From Bartonella sp. AU18XJBT (GTDB lineage: Bacteria; Pseudomonadota; Alphaproteobacteria; Rhizobiales; Rhizobiaceae), in NCBI RefSeq assembly GCF_028618595.1, contig NZ_JAQITE010000001.1:62001-126000 (forward strand): a DNA stretch of 64,000 nucleotides. The letters run 5' to 3'. Position numbers and translations under genes: made by a program. The notes under the pieces were generated by a model, which saw only the letters and a list, made by a program, of their open reading frames with translations, did not search any database and was not told the DNA's origin. Positions 9,445 to 19,958 of this stretch are shown piece after piece; positions within the stretch are counted from its first letter, which is position 1; each line of letters starts with the position of its first letter.

Positions 9445-10222
9445 GCAACTTTCTGCGATATTAAAGCCTATGCTTTTTTCAGTAAATCAGCATATAATAG
9501 CATGTGTGAGACAGAAATTAAGATGGATAAGTGCGAGACGAACAGTTTCAGCTTTTATATGCTAAATGGAGTAAGATATTGCCTATAATCTGTTTGCATA
9601 ATCTCTGAAATAAGAAGGAAGCCTAATTTAAAGGGAATATGAAGTTTAAGGATTGTAATTAATTTACACCTTATTATCATACCCTTTAATTCGGTTTTAT
9701 GACTTTTAAAAGCATTCACGGTAATATCCTTTAAAAAGTGGAGATTGGCCTTGCCTCACTTTTTTGTTTGTTACGTTCTTTAACAAGATTACACCTCACA
9801 CACAAAACGGAGTTTCTAAAATATAAATACCATTGTGTTGTCTATTGACATGTTTTTAAAAAAGTATTCTCTAATGCACTCCCCATTTCATGATAAGGCT
9901 TGTGAAGAGTATAAAACAAAGGAATCTATGGAATTATGATATTACCTCACCTTTACATTTAATAAAGGTTTAAATTGGTACTACCATTCTATTTTTCAGC
10001 TCCTAATGTTGTAACAGCTTTTGGCACTTGAGATAGTTCATAAGAGGTATTTTTATTTTTTTCTTAGATAGTTTTATTCATACGAAAACTTCAGCTTCGC
10101 TTGTGATGTATAAAGGAAAGGTATTGTTTTATTCAACATAAACAGGTTTGAAATGAAAAAATCTTATAATATTCGTTTTTTTATTTAAATTAAAAGCGAT
10201 ACACTACACTTATAAATCAATG
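9445..10222 (-). pseudogene. Integrase relic m1 (longest copy, minus strand)
   Basis: Reading the minus strand from about 10,222, the shared leader CATTGATTTATAAG is followed by the decayed start AAATACCTCTTATGAACTATC near 10,050. Interrupted frames then give HEMG, LVKERNKQKSEA, LKDITVNAFKSHKTELKG, LKLHIPFKLG and AETVRLALIHLNFCL. These match consecutive segments of phage-type integrases (arm-binding and core-binding regions), in order over about 260 codons. Many stops and shifts make it clearly dead. It spans from the rlmN stop to the 3' end of the RhtB-type gene, whose TGA stop lies inside the leader motif. Confidence 0.8.
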
Positions 10223-10858
10223 TTTTGTAACGATAAGAAGATGAAGGGCAAAGCTGGTAAAAGTACCAGCAATAAGCCAGTCGAGAAAGCGAATATAAAG
10301 AGGATTTTTCTTGAGAATTTTGGTAAGTTTATGCGCTGTAAAAACGACAGAAATTGTAATAGGAAAAGAAATAGGAATATAAGAGAGTCCTAAAAAGAGT
10401 AGCTTTTGTGTTGCCATAGGATCATCCGCGTTGATAAATTGTGGTAAGAATGTTGCGTTAAAGAGTATAACTTTAGGATTTAGAAGATTGATTCCAATAC
10501 CAGCAAGATAGTTACGTTTAGCGCTTTGAGATTTAGAAGATGTCTGTTCAAAGGAAGATGTCGGATTTCTCCGTAACGCTTGAAAGGAAAACCATAAAAG
10601 ATAAAAGGCGCCGGCAATTTTTAAAAGAATAAAAGTGTGTGGCGCAGCAAAAATAAGTGCTGATAAGCCAAGTGCTACAGCGGTAACCTGAATAGCAAAC
10701 CCTGTTGCACTTCCCAAGGCGCACATAATTCCAGCTTTTTTGCTTTGTGTAATGGTTCGTCCTACAGAAAGCATCATATCTGGTCCTGGAATAAGTGCTA
10801 AAATCAATGATGCTAAAGCAAATTGTACAACAATAGACCACTCCGGTAGAAATGACAC
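10217..10858 (-). CDS. LysE/RhtB-family amino-acid exporter
   Basis: The 213-residue protein has about six hydrophobic segments and the RhtB-family N-terminal signature LILALIPGPDMMLSVGRT, followed by KAGIMCALGSATG. GIGINLLNPKVILF is the other conserved family stretch. Members export amino acids such as threonine, homoserine or leucine; the substrate here is unknown. It stands alone, divergent from argG, with a 170-bp shared upstream region. Its stop codon overlaps the leader of integrase relic m1. Confidence 0.92.
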   Translation of the reverse strand: MSFLPEWSIVVQFALASLILALIPGPDMMLSVGRTITQSKKAGIMCALGSATGFAIQVTAVALGLSALIFAAPHTFILLKIAGAFYLLWFSFQALRRNPTSSFEQTSSKSQSAKRNYLAGIGINLLNPKVILFNATFLPQFINADDPMATQKLLFLGLSYIPISFPITISVVFTAHKLTKILKKNPLYIRFLDWLIAGTFTSFALHLLIVTKH

Positions 10859-11029
10859 GTAAATCTCCTTTTATTTTTAAGCAGTATTCATTATTTACAC
10901 TCTAAAGCGTTTTTATTTACGCTTTTTGCGTCTTTTTGATGTTGCTTAAAGAGAATTTATTTTTATATTTCTTGTATTGTTTTGATTTCTGGATAGAAAT
11001 ATAAAAAGCAGCTCATATAGAACGTTAAA

Positions 11030-12265
11030 ATGAAAAAGTGGCAAAATATTAGAAAAGTTGTTTTGGCTTATTCAGGGGGATTGGATACGTCAATTATTCT
11101 CAAATGGTTGCAAAGTACGCTAGGCGTTGAAGTTGTAACTTTTACAGCGGATTTGGGGCAGGGGGAAGAGCTAGAATTTGCTCGTCGTAAAGCTGAAATG
11201 CTAGGTGTTAAAGAAATCTACATTGAGGATTTGCGCGAAGAATTTGTGCGTGATTTTGTGTTTCCGATGTTTCGAGCCAATACCGTTTATGAGGCGACTT
11301 ATCTTTTAGGAACATCAATTGCACGCCCACTTATTTCAAAACGGCTTATTGAAATTGCTAAGGAAACAGGAGCAGATGCAATTGCTCATGGGGCAACGGG
11401 CAAAGGCAATGATCAGGTACGCTTTGAGCTTTCCGCTTATGCTCTTAATCCTGATATAAAGATTATTGCTCCATGGCGTGATTGGGATTTTAAGAGTCGG
11501 ACAGATCTGTTTGAATTTGCTCGTACACATCAAATTCCTGTAGAAAAGGATAAGCAAGGCGAAGCGCCTTTTTCAGTGGATGCAAATTTATTGCATTCTT
11601 CATCAGAAGGAAAGATTTTAGAAGATCCAGCACTTCCTGCTCCTGAATATGTCCATATGCGTACTCTTTCGGTGGAAGATGCTCCAGATCAAGCAACCAG
11701 AATCACTCTTGGCTTTAAAAAAGGTGATGCTGTTTCAATCAATGGAAAAAATTTATCTCCTGCAACTTTACTTGCAGAATTAAATCATTATGGGCGCGAT
11801 AATGGTATTGGTCGGTTAGATTTGGTGGAAAATCGCTTTGTGGGTATGAAGTCGCGGGGTATTTATGAAACCCCAGGAGGGACCATTCTTTTAACGGCTC
11901 ACAGAGCTATAGAATCTTTAACGCTAGATCGTGGTGCAGCTCATTTAAAAGATGAATTGATGCCACGTTATGCAGAACTCATTTATTATGGATTTTGGTT
12001 TTCGCCGGAACGTAAGATGTTGCAGGCAGCCATTGATTTATCTCAAGAACATGTTGAAGGTGAAGTCACGTTAAAACTCTATAAAGGAAACGTGATTGTT
12101 GAAGGACGCCAAAGTAAAAAATCACTTTATTCGAATGAGTTGGTAACTTTCGAGGATGATCAAGGCACTTATGATCAAAGAGATGCAACTGGTTTTATTA
12201 AATTAAATGCTCTACGTTTGCGTACATTAGCAATGCGTCATCAAAGTGATAAAGAAAAGAAATAG
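11030..12265 (+). CDS. argG: Argininosuccinate synthase
   Basis: The 411-residue enzyme joins citrulline and aspartate with ATP in arginine biosynthesis. The ATP pyrophosphatase loop is AYSGGLDTS (about 13-21). Other conserved stretches are [15 protein letters not shown] and [18 protein letters not shown]. It is full length for the family. It is a single gene with no other arginine genes in the window. Confidence 0.97.
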   Translation: MKKWQNIRKVVLAYSGGLDTSIILKWLQSTLGVEVVTFTADLGQGEELEFARRKAEMLGVKEIYIEDLREEFVRDFVFPMFRANTVYEATYLLGTSIARPLISKRLIEIAKETGADAIAHGATGKGNDQVRFELSAYALNPDIKIIAPWRDWDFKSRTDLFEFARTHQIPVEKDKQGEAPFSVDANLLHSSSEGKILEDPALPAPEYVHMRTLSVEDAPDQATRITLGFKKGDAVSINGKNLSPATLLAELNHYGRDNGIGRLDLVENRFVGMKSRGIYETPGGTILLTAHRAIESLTLDRGAAHLKDELMPRYAELIYYGFWFSPERKMLQAAIDLSQEHVEGEVTLKLYKGNVIVEGRQSKKSLYSNELVTFEDDQGTYDQRDATGFIKLNALRLRTLAMRHQSDKEKK

Positions 12266-12638
12266 AAAATTACGGTGACAAGTGTAGAGTGGATTAATGC
12301 TTTTGTATGAAATGCCTAACTTAAGCATTTTATCTGTTGGTTTTTACCATTCTTTCATTCAATATTGGAAGCTTATCTTTTGTGCTAATAAATATAATAA
12401 GCAAAACCCATGATGATAATAGCAATGAAGGCTTCAATAATCAAAACAAGTCAATTTTGCTTTATAATGTTGAATGTTTTTGATTTTATCAGAATAAAAT
12501 ATGTTTATAGCGAAGGCAGTTTTTGTATTGTGACTTAAGAGTATAAAGAAATTTTCATCTTTTTTCTTGCTATTATTGACGAATAAATTCAAGAACCATA
12601 CACCCTATTTTGAAAGAGTGTAATTTTTAGGATAAATA
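12266..12638. other. Non-coding gap between argG and lysS
   Basis: There is no gene on either strand. On the minus strand around 12,372-12,437 an 18-21 codon stretch could encode a membrane-helix-like peptide (IIEAFIAIIIMGFAYYIY). It has no credible start and is closed by a stop just upstream, so at most it is a remnant of a small membrane protein. The last bases before lysS contain the ribosome-binding site AGGATAAATA. Confidence 0.5.
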
Positions 12639-14300
12639 ATGATGCGTGATCAGTGTGATACCCTCAGCCTTACGCCTGAATTAAAAGATGCAGCTTCTCA
12701 ATCGAGAACTTGGCCATTTGAAGAAGCACGTAAGATTATCAAACGGTATGAAAAGACGGGTTATCCAGACAGTGTGATATTTGAAACAGGTTATGGACCT
12801 TCTGGTTTACCGCATATTGGAACTTTTGGGGAAGTTGCACGTACAACTATGGTACGCCATGCATTTCATATTCTTACGGAGAATAAAGTAAAAACAAAAT
12901 TACTTTGTTTTTCTGATGATATGGATGGTTTGCGCAAGGTTCCTGAAAATGTGCCTGATCGCGAAAGGATGGAACATTATCTTGGTCAACCGTTGAGCCG
13001 TGTACCCGACCCTTTTGGAGATGATTATCCTTCTTTTGGGGCAGCGAATAATGTGCGGTTACGGGCTTTTCTTGATCGTTTTGGTTTTGATTATGAATTT
13101 GCAAGTGCTACGGATTATTATAGTTCCGGTCGTTTTGATGAAACGCTTTTGAAAATTCTTGCCTGTTATGACAAGGTTATGGCAATTATTTTACCAACAT
13201 TAGGTGAAGAACGGCAAGCGACCTATTCACTCTTTCTACCGATTTCTCCTTTTTCTGGAAACGTATTACAGGTACCGATGATTGCGCGTAATGTTGAAAA
13301 AGGTACAGTCACTTATATTGAGCCAGAAACAGGAGAAACCATAGAAACAGAGGTTACAGGGGGCAAGGTTAAGTGTCAGTGGAAGGTAGATTGGGCAATG
13401 CGTTGGACAGCGCTTGGCATTGATTATGAAATGGCGGGAAAAGACCTTATCGATTCCACAAATCTTTCTTCTAAAATTTGTAAAGTATTAGGTGGAAATC
13501 CCCCAGAAGGATTCAACTATGAGCTCTTTTTAGATGAGAAAGGGCAGAAAATTTCCAAATCCAAAGGAAATGGCTTAACCATTGATGAATGGCTTACTTA
13601 TGCCCCAACAGAGAGTTTAGGGCTTTATATGTTTTCAAAACCGAAAACAGCAAAAAGGCTTTATTTTGATGTTATTCCCAAAGCTGTGGATGAATACTAT
13701 GCGCATCTTTCAGCCTATGGTCGTCAAGAATGGAAAGAGCGGTTGAATAACCCTGTATGGCATATTCATAGTGGTTGTCCGCCGCAGGTTGATTTGCCTG
13801 TATCCTTTGCGATGCTCCTAAATTTGGTAAGTGCTTCAAATGCGGAGAATGCAGAAGTTCTTTGGGGTTTTATTTCTCGTTACGCTAAAGGAGCAAATGC
13901 ACAAACTTATCCAGAACTTGATCAATTGGTGAAGTTTGCCATTAAATATTTTGATGTTTTTGTTAAACCAAACAAAAAATTCCGGCTCCCTGATGATAGC
14001 GAACGAGCAACATTAGCACAAATTGATGAAAAACTAGCTAATTTACCTGAAACTATTGATGGCAACATGTTACAAAATATGCTTCTTGATGTTGCACGGT
14101 TAACGGAACGCTATCAAGATCATAGCAAAAAAAGCCCTGAAGGTGGACCTGGTGTTTCCAATGTTTTTTTTCAAATGCTGTATGAAGTCCTTCTGGGACA
14201 AGAGCGAGGTCCACGATGGGGATCATTTATAGCGCTTTATGGGATTGATGAAATGCGTGCACTAATTGCTGAAGCGCTTGCACGGCCGACGGAGGAATAA
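12639..14300 (+). CDS. lysS: Lysyl-tRNA synthetase, class I
   Basis: The 553-residue class I synthetase charges tRNA-Lys. The HIGH-type motif is HIGT (59-62) and the KMSKS-type motif is KISKS (304-308). The class I form is used by archaea and a minority of bacteria including many Alphaproteobacteria. [16 protein letters not shown] is characteristic of this family. The stop overlaps the prfC start by one base, so the two translation genes are coupled. The alternative symbol lysK is used for class I in some organisms. Confidence 0.95.
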   Translation: MMRDQCDTLSLTPELKDAASQSRTWPFEEARKIIKRYEKTGYPDSVIFETGYGPSGLPHIGTFGEVARTTMVRHAFHILTENKVKTKLLCFSDDMDGLRKVPENVPDRERMEHYLGQPLSRVPDPFGDDYPSFGAANNVRLRAFLDRFGFDYEFASATDYYSSGRFDETLLKILACYDKVMAIILPTLGEERQATYSLFLPISPFSGNVLQVPMIARNVEKGTVTYIEPETGETIETEVTGGKVKCQWKVDWAMRWTALGIDYEMAGKDLIDSTNLSSKICKVLGGNPPEGFNYELFLDEKGQKISKSKGNGLTIDEWLTYAPTESLGLYMFSKPKTAKRLYFDVIPKAVDEYYAHLSAYGRQEWKERLNNPVWHIHSGCPPQVDLPVSFAMLLNLVSASNAENAEVLWGFISRYAKGANAQTYPELDQLVKFAIKYFDVFVKPNKKFRLPDDSERATLAQIDEKLANLPETIDGNMLQNMLLDVARLTERYQDHSKKSPEGGPGVSNVFFQMLYEVLLGQERGPRWGSFIALYGIDEMRALIAEALARPTEE

Positions 14301-15874
14301 TGGAAAAGAGAGTGCAAGAAGTAAAGCGACGCCGTACATTTGCAATTATCGCTCACCCAGATGCGGGAAAAACAACATTGACAGAAAAGCTTTTATTGTT
14401 TGGTGGTGCTATTCAACTTGCAGGAGAAGTAAAAGCTAAAAAAGATCGTATTCAAACCCGTTCTGATTGGATGAATATTGAGCGTGATCGTGGTATTTCC
14501 GTTGTGACTTCGGTGATGACGTTTGAATATGAAAATCATATTTTTAATCTTCTAGATACTCCAGGACATGAGGACTTTGCGGATGATACGTATCGCACTC
14601 TCACAGCTGTTGATAGTGCTGTCATGGTATTGGATGGGGCACGCGGGATTGAGCCAAGAACATTAAAATTGTTTGAAGTATGTCGGATGCGGGATATTCC
14701 TATTGTTACGTTTATCAATAAAATGGATCGTGAGGCACGTGATCCTTTAGAGCTTTTAGATGAAATTGAAGAAAAGCTTGCTCTTGATACCGCACCTATA
14801 ACATGGCCAATTGGAACGGGTAAAGATTTTGTTGGTACCTATGACCTTCATCATAATCGTTTTCGTCAAAAAGATGATGAGATAACACAGCGGATGGTTT
14901 CAAATCCCAGAGAGGTTGTCCATTTACTCCCTGAATATCAACATTCAACTTTTATTGAAGGGGTAGAACTTTCTCAAAGTGTTTGCAAGAATTTTGATCT
15001 TCAAGCTTTCCGTGAAGGTCATATGACTCCGGTTTATTTTGGTTCAGCTTTGCGAAATTTTGGTGTCCGTGATTTGATCAATGCGCTTATTGATTTTGGT
15101 CAAAGTCCTCGTGATCAAAGTGCAGATCAGCGCAATGTCATAGCCATGGAACCTAAAATGACGGGATTTGTTTTTAAAATTCAAGCGAATATGGATCCTA
15201 ATCATCGTGATCGTATTGCATTTTTTCGGGTATGTTCGGGAACACTTGAACGTGGTATGAAAACAAAGTTAGTTCGAACAGGAAAACCAATGACACTTTC
15301 GGCTCCACAATTTTTCTTTGCTCGTTCACGCCAAATTGCTGATCAAGCTTATGCCGGTGATATTGTAGGGATTCCTAATCATGGAACATTGCGTATTGGC
15401 GATACTTTGACTGAAGGAGAAGATATCCTCTTTAAGGGAGTACCAAATTTTGCACCAGAGATTTTGCGTCGTGTTTGTTTGGGCGATCCAATGAAAGCAA
15501 AAAAGCTCAAAGAAGCTTTGCAACAAATGGCTGAAGAAGGGGTTGTACAATTGTTTATTCCTGATGATGGGTCGCCTTCTCTCATTGGTGTTATTGGTGC
15601 CTTGCAAATTGACGTTTTAACGGAACGACTTAAGGTGGAATATTCTCTGCCGGTAAGTTTTGAATCAGCGCGCTTTAATTTATGCCGTTGGATTTCAGCA
15701 CAGAGCAAAGATGAGTTGCAAAAGTTTCTCAGCAATCACCGCTCTGCTATTGCGTATGATTTAGAAGGTGATCCAGTTTTTTTAGCGGAGAACCATTTTT
15801 CATTGAATTATGAGGCAGAAAGAGCTCCTAAAATAAAATTTTCTGCTTTTAAAGATTATCAAGTACGCTCTTAA
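14300..15874 (+). CDS. prfC: Peptide chain release factor 3
   Basis: This 524-residue translational GTPase removes RF1/RF2 from the ribosome after termination. G1 is AHPDAGKT (18-25), switch and G3 are RGISVVTS and DTPGHEDF, and G4 is NKMD. The start ATG overlaps the lysS stop, with GGAGG just upstream inside lysS. Length is typical for RF3. It is followed by integrase relic p2 about 30 bp after the stop. Confidence 0.96.
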   Translation: MEKRVQEVKRRRTFAIIAHPDAGKTTLTEKLLLFGGAIQLAGEVKAKKDRIQTRSDWMNIERDRGISVVTSVMTFEYENHIFNLLDTPGHEDFADDTYRTLTAVDSAVMVLDGARGIEPRTLKLFEVCRMRDIPIVTFINKMDREARDPLELLDEIEEKLALDTAPITWPIGTGKDFVGTYDLHHNRFRQKDDEITQRMVSNPREVVHLLPEYQHSTFIEGVELSQSVCKNFDLQAFREGHMTPVYFGSALRNFGVRDLINALIDFGQSPRDQSADQRNVIAMEPKMTGFVFKIQANMDPNHRDRIAFFRVCSGTLERGMKTKLVRTGKPMTLSAPQFFFARSRQIADQAYAGDIVGIPNHGTLRIGDTLTEGEDILFKGVPNFAPEILRRVCLGDPMKAKKLKEALQQMAEEGVVQLFIPDDGSPSLIGVIGALQIDVLTERLKVEYSLPVSFESARFNLCRWISAQSKDELQKFLSNHRSAIAYDLEGDPVFLAENHFSLNYEAERAPKIKFSAFKDYQVRS

Positions 15875-15902
15875 AATGAAGAAAAATATTTTCTACAATA
15901 AT

Positions 15903-16345
15903 TTGATTTATAATGATAATTTATCGTTTTTCATATTGAAACAATCAAAATCATTTGTTTTCACGTCATAAGTAGGATTGGTATGTGCGTAAAAACACTT
16001 GAAGCAAGAAATACAAAGCCTCTTATAAACCTTCTCTATAGCCAAGAGCTTTCAAAATATTGGATGAGGGTAAAAAAGTGATGATGGTGGTGTGTGACGT
16101 ATCTTATCCCATTCACGGAAGTTACATTATACTATTCATTTATATTATTTACGGGACGACATTACGAGGTAGGCTCAAGTACAATGAAAGATGTCTCTTT
16201 AAAAACAAATATATAAAATTGCAACATAATGATATTTTTGGGCATTCTATTTTTCATCAGGGATGTGATCCTAGCAAGATAGAGGCTTGCACGATAAACT
16301 TTTGCAAAACTCTCTCCATAAAAGTAATCTATTTTCGCTGTTAAA
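15903..16345 (+). pseudogene. Integrase relic p2
   Basis: The leader TTGATTTATAATGATAATTTATC is followed by AAACAATCAAAATCA and the decayed start AAGCCTCTTATAAACC at about 16,016. Pieces of the integrase N-terminal domain are readable in shifting frames: a counterpart of YRYTIHG near 16,140, TMKDVSLK near 16,182-16,205 and QGCDPSK near 16,259-16,279. A 94-codon open frame at 16,060-16,344 crosses the relic in several ancestral frames and is not a gene. It begins about 30 bp after the prfC stop and points the same way. Confidence 0.72.
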
Positions 16346-16836
16346 GGTGGACATATTATTTTTTTCCAAGCTTTTTATGAGCTATGAGCTTCGAAAATAT
16401 TATTTATGAAACTGATTTTTTAAATTTTGCAATATCATGATATCTATTTTTCTCTGAAAATAGTTGAGTATGTAAAGGATATTTTCAGATTGCACTGTAT
16501 AAAGAATACGGTAAATTTATTTATTATATCCAAATGGTTATAATGCATTGGTGCCCCTAACGCCTTTTAAAACTTGAATATTTATTTTTATATTACCTAT
16601 TTGAGTTAGAGAATAAATTGTAGCCAATTCTACGTTGAAAAATATCAAAAAAATTTTACATATTTTTTCGCGATGACTTAAGACATATAATTTACTTCAA
16701 TATTTTTTAAAATTAAGCTAAAAAATCTGCTGTATAAATATAGCTTTTCAGTTTTTCATTGTATAAATATTGTATACAGTCAAGATTATACAAATAATCA
16801 ATAAGCTGAAATTTGTTATCCCAAATATGAGATCAT
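16346..16836. other. AT-rich non-coding gap before addB
   Basis: I see no gene here. A stretch near 16,485-16,540 ('CTGTATAAAGAATACGG') resembles sequences at 7,318-7,360 and 24,105-24,160, suggesting a further weak intergenic repeat. The addB promoter presumably lies in the last 150 bp. Confidence 0.4.
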
Positions 16837-19800
16837 ATGACCTATAAACCGCGTGTCTTTTCTATTTCTCCGGGAACTGCTTTTTTGCCTCACTTTGTTG
16901 ATGCACTACTTTCTGGTAGCCTTATTGATAATTTCGCTTCCAGTGGAGATATTCAAACTGCCCTTGCCGATAGCCTTATTTATGTTCCAACACGTCGTGC
17001 TGCTCGCGCTTTGCGTTTAGCCTTTGTTGAAAGAAGTGATACACAATCAACATTTTTGCCAACCATTCGTGCTCTAGGAGATGTAGATGAAGACAGTTTC
17101 CTTTTTGTTGAAAATCATACCAGCACTCTCGATCCACCTCTTGGAGAAAGCGAACGTCTTTTACTTTTAGCGCGCCTTATCCGTCCATGGCGTGAAAATT
17201 TGCCTGCGCATCTGCGTGCCATGTTTGGCACAGAAGATGTACTTATTCCGGCTCATAGTGCTGATGCGATTTGGCTTGCGCAAGATTTAGCACACTTGAT
17301 GGACGAAATTGAAACAGAAGGAGCAGACTGGTCAAAACTTAAAAATATTGCACCTGATATGATCGCTGAATGGTGGCAAATAACGCTCGATTTCTTGACT
17401 ATTGTTACGCAAAATTGGCCAAAAATCTTGACAGAAAGACAACGAAGTAATCCCGCGGAATGGCGTAATCAAGCACTCACAATGCATGCAGAGACTTTAC
17501 GACGCATGCTGCCTGATAAACTGGTCATTGCAGCTGGTGTGTCAGGTTCTATGCCTGCAGTTTCTCATCTTTTAAAAGTTATCGCTTCTTTGCCAAAAGG
17601 GGCTGTTGTTTTTCCTGGTCTTGATCTTCATATGGATGAAGATCAATGGAATGCACTTAGCACAAGCAATGAAGAAAAAACAGTTTGTGATTTTTTTGAT
17701 CATGCAGAAAATGTTTTTAGCCATCCTCAATATCATTTAAAAAAACTTCTAACTCTCATGGACTGTCAACGCGATCATGTTTGCGAAATTGGCCAACAAA
17801 GTATAACAAAGAAAAGACGAATGGCGCTTTTATCAGAAGCACTCCGACCAGCTTCTACGACAGACAAATGGATACAAATTGTTCGTGATGATTATGAAAG
17901 TCTTTGTGCAGATTGGTCATTTATTGAAGCTATCAACGAACGTGAAGAGGCTCTCGCTATCGCTGTTGCTTTACGCAAAGCTATTGAAGAACCCCAAAAA
18001 ACCGCAGCCCTTATTACCAATGATCGTAACTTAGCCCGCCGTGTTGCTGCGGAATTACAGCGATTTGGAATTGAAGCAAATGATTCAGGCGGAATACCAC
18101 TTGCACAAACATTGCCTGTAACGCTCTTACGACTTATCTTAGAAAATGTGTTACAACCTAATGATCCCATTGCTTTTCTTTCTCTTCTTAAGCATCCACT
18201 GACAACACTCCAACAAAACCGTCATCGTTTACGGGAAATGGCAGAAAATTTTGAACTTTTTATTCTTCGAGGGAATACAGGGCGCATCAATCTTTGCGAA
18301 TGTGATCAATTTCTTGAAAAATGGATTGAAACGCACTTTCATAATAGTTCTGAAATCAACGCTCTTGATCAGCAGAAATGTGAAGAAGCACGTCTCCTGT
18401 GTCATCTTTTGAAGAAAGCTGTTGAACCTTTAGCCTCTCTCATGAAACAAGAGAAAGAATGCACCATCAACGAAGCTGCGATAGCAACGGTTGAGGTTTT
18501 TGAAAATTTTGGGCGCAATGAGGATAATTCTCTTGCTCATCTTTATCAACACGAAGCAGGACAAGCCCTATCAAAATTTTTACGTGAATTGGTCAGTGAT
18601 CAATCCGGATTAACATTTCATCTTTGTGAATGGCCCGCTATGTTTTCTGCCATAATAGCAACCCGTTCCGTCACACCCTCGCCTGGAGGACATCCACGTT
18701 TATTCATCTGGGGTACTTTGGAATCACGTTTGCAAACGGTTGATACAGTGGTTATCGGCGGTCTTAATGAAGGGTCATGGCCGATATCAACCCGAAATGA
18801 TGCTTTTTTATCGCGACCGATGAAAATGATGTTAACTCTGGAACCACCAGAGCAGCGTATTGGCCTTTCCGCGCATGACTTTCAATGGGCGATGGGAATG
18901 GATAAAGTAGTGATGAGTCGCGCACTGCGCGTTAATCATACGCCTTCCATTCCTTCACGTTGGCTACAACGCATGGAAACAGTTGTAGGAAAACAGGTTT
19001 GGGAACAAATCCGTGAACGAGGTGAAATACTACGCCATTGGGCAAAGATGCTTGATCATACAAGCATAACTTCTGAGGTGGAACGTCCTTGTCCTGCTCC
19101 ACCTCTTGATATACGTCCGCGTCATTTTTCGGTCACTGAAATAAAAACATTGCGGTATGATCCTTATGCTATTTATGCTAAAAAAATTTTACGGCTCAAA
19201 CCACTTAAAGAACTTATTCATGATCCTAGCGCTTCAGAACGTGGAACACTTTATCATGCTATTCTTGCGGCTTTTTGTACACAAATAAAAAATCCAAATG
19301 CTGCAAATGCACTCAATGTACTGCTTGCTATTGGACGCAAAGAGTTTGATAAATTCAATTTTCCACCCGATATTGAAGTAATTTGGTGGAATAGTTTTGA
19401 AAATCTTGCTCCGCGCCTTATTCAATGGGAACAAAGTTTAGGACTGCGAGAGCGATATTCGGAAGTGGTATCACAAAAAGTCCCTATAGGAACAACAGGG
19501 GTAACCCTTTCAGGACGTGCTGATCGTCTTGATGTTTTGCCAGATAAAACGGTTGAAATTCTAGATTTCAAAACCGGTACCCCTCCTTCATCAAAACAAG
19601 TTCGTGAATTATTATTTCCGCAATTGGCTTTAGAAACAGCTTTACTCATGCAAGGGGGATTCCCAGATTTTCAAGATTTTACTCCCTCAAATTTATTTTA
19701 CATTCCTCTTAACAAAAAAGGTGAAATTAAATCCCAATCAATTCTTTTAAAGAAAAAAGACGGCAAAACTTACCTAACTGCTGTTAATCTTGGTGAAAAT

Positions 19801-19956
19801 GCATGGGAAAATCTTATCGCACTCATAACTTATTATCAAAATCCACAACAAGGCTATCTCTCACATGCTGTTCCTATGTCAAAACGATATGAAGGTGACT
19901 ACGACCATTTGGCTCGGTTGTGGGAATGGTCAAGTGGTTTTCATAAAGAAGAGTAA
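16837..19956 (+). CDS. addB: Double-strand break repair protein AddB
   Basis: The 1039-residue subunit pairs with AddA to resect double-strand breaks and load RecA, replacing RecBCD in this lineage. The N-terminus has the alphaproteobacterial AddB form (VYVPTRRAARALRLAF). The middle contains VIGGLNEGSWP. The C-terminus carries a RecB-type nuclease domain with LSGRADRLDVL and EILDFKTGTPP, whose acidic and lysine residues are the metal and catalytic positions. It ends 2 nt before the addA start, so addB-addA are co-translated. Confidence 0.95.
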   Translation: MTYKPRVFSISPGTAFLPHFVDALLSGSLIDNFASSGDIQTALADSLIYVPTRRAARALRLAFVERSDTQSTFLPTIRALGDVDEDSFLFVENHTSTLDPPLGESERLLLLARLIRPWRENLPAHLRAMFGTEDVLIPAHSADAIWLAQDLAHLMDEIETEGADWSKLKNIAPDMIAEWWQITLDFLTIVTQNWPKILTERQRSNPAEWRNQALTMHAETLRRMLPDKLVIAAGVSGSMPAVSHLLKVIASLPKGAVVFPGLDLHMDEDQWNALSTSNEEKTVCDFFDHAENVFSHPQYHLKKLLTLMDCQRDHVCEIGQQSITKKRRMALLSEALRPASTTDKWIQIVRDDYESLCADWSFIEAINEREEALAIAVALRKAIEEPQKTAALITNDRNLARRVAAELQRFGIEANDSGGIPLAQTLPVTLLRLILENVLQPNDPIAFLSLLKHPLTTLQQNRHRLREMAENFELFILRGNTGRINLCECDQFLEKWIETHFHNSSEINALDQQKCEEARLLCHLLKKAVEPLASLMKQEKECTINEAAIATVEVFENFGRNEDNSLAHLYQHEAGQALSKFLRELVSDQSGLTFHLCEWPAMFSAIIATRSVTPSPGGHPRLFIWGTLESRLQTVDTVVIGGLNEGSWPISTRNDAFLSRPMKMMLTLEPPEQRIGLSAHDFQWAMGMDKVVMSRALRVNHTPSIPSRWLQRMETVVGKQVWEQIRERGEILRHWAKMLDHTSITSEVERPCPAPPLDIRPRHFSVTEIKTLRYDPYAIYAKKILRLKPLKELIHDPSASERGTLYHAILAAFCTQIKNPNAANALNVLLAIGRKEFDKFNFPPDIEVIWWNSFENLAPRLIQWEQSLGLRERYSEVVSQKVPIGTTGVTLSGRADRLDVLPDKTVEILDFKTGTPPSSKQVRELLFPQLALETALLMQGGFPDFQDFTPSNLFYIPLNKKGEIKSQSILLKKKDGKTYLTAVNLGENAWENLIALITYYQNPQQGYLSHAVPMSKRYEGDYDHLARLWEWSSGFHKEE

Positions 19957-19958
19957 TC

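Noticed and set aside
12372-12437. Very short membrane peptide gene on the minus strand
   Set aside because: About 20 codons, closed upstream by a stop, no start or ribosome-binding site; noted only as a possible remnant.
16060-16344. 94-codon plus-strand open frame as a gene
   Set aside because: It lies inside integrase relic p2 and includes recognisable integrase pieces only by chance frame; the true relic is frameshifted.
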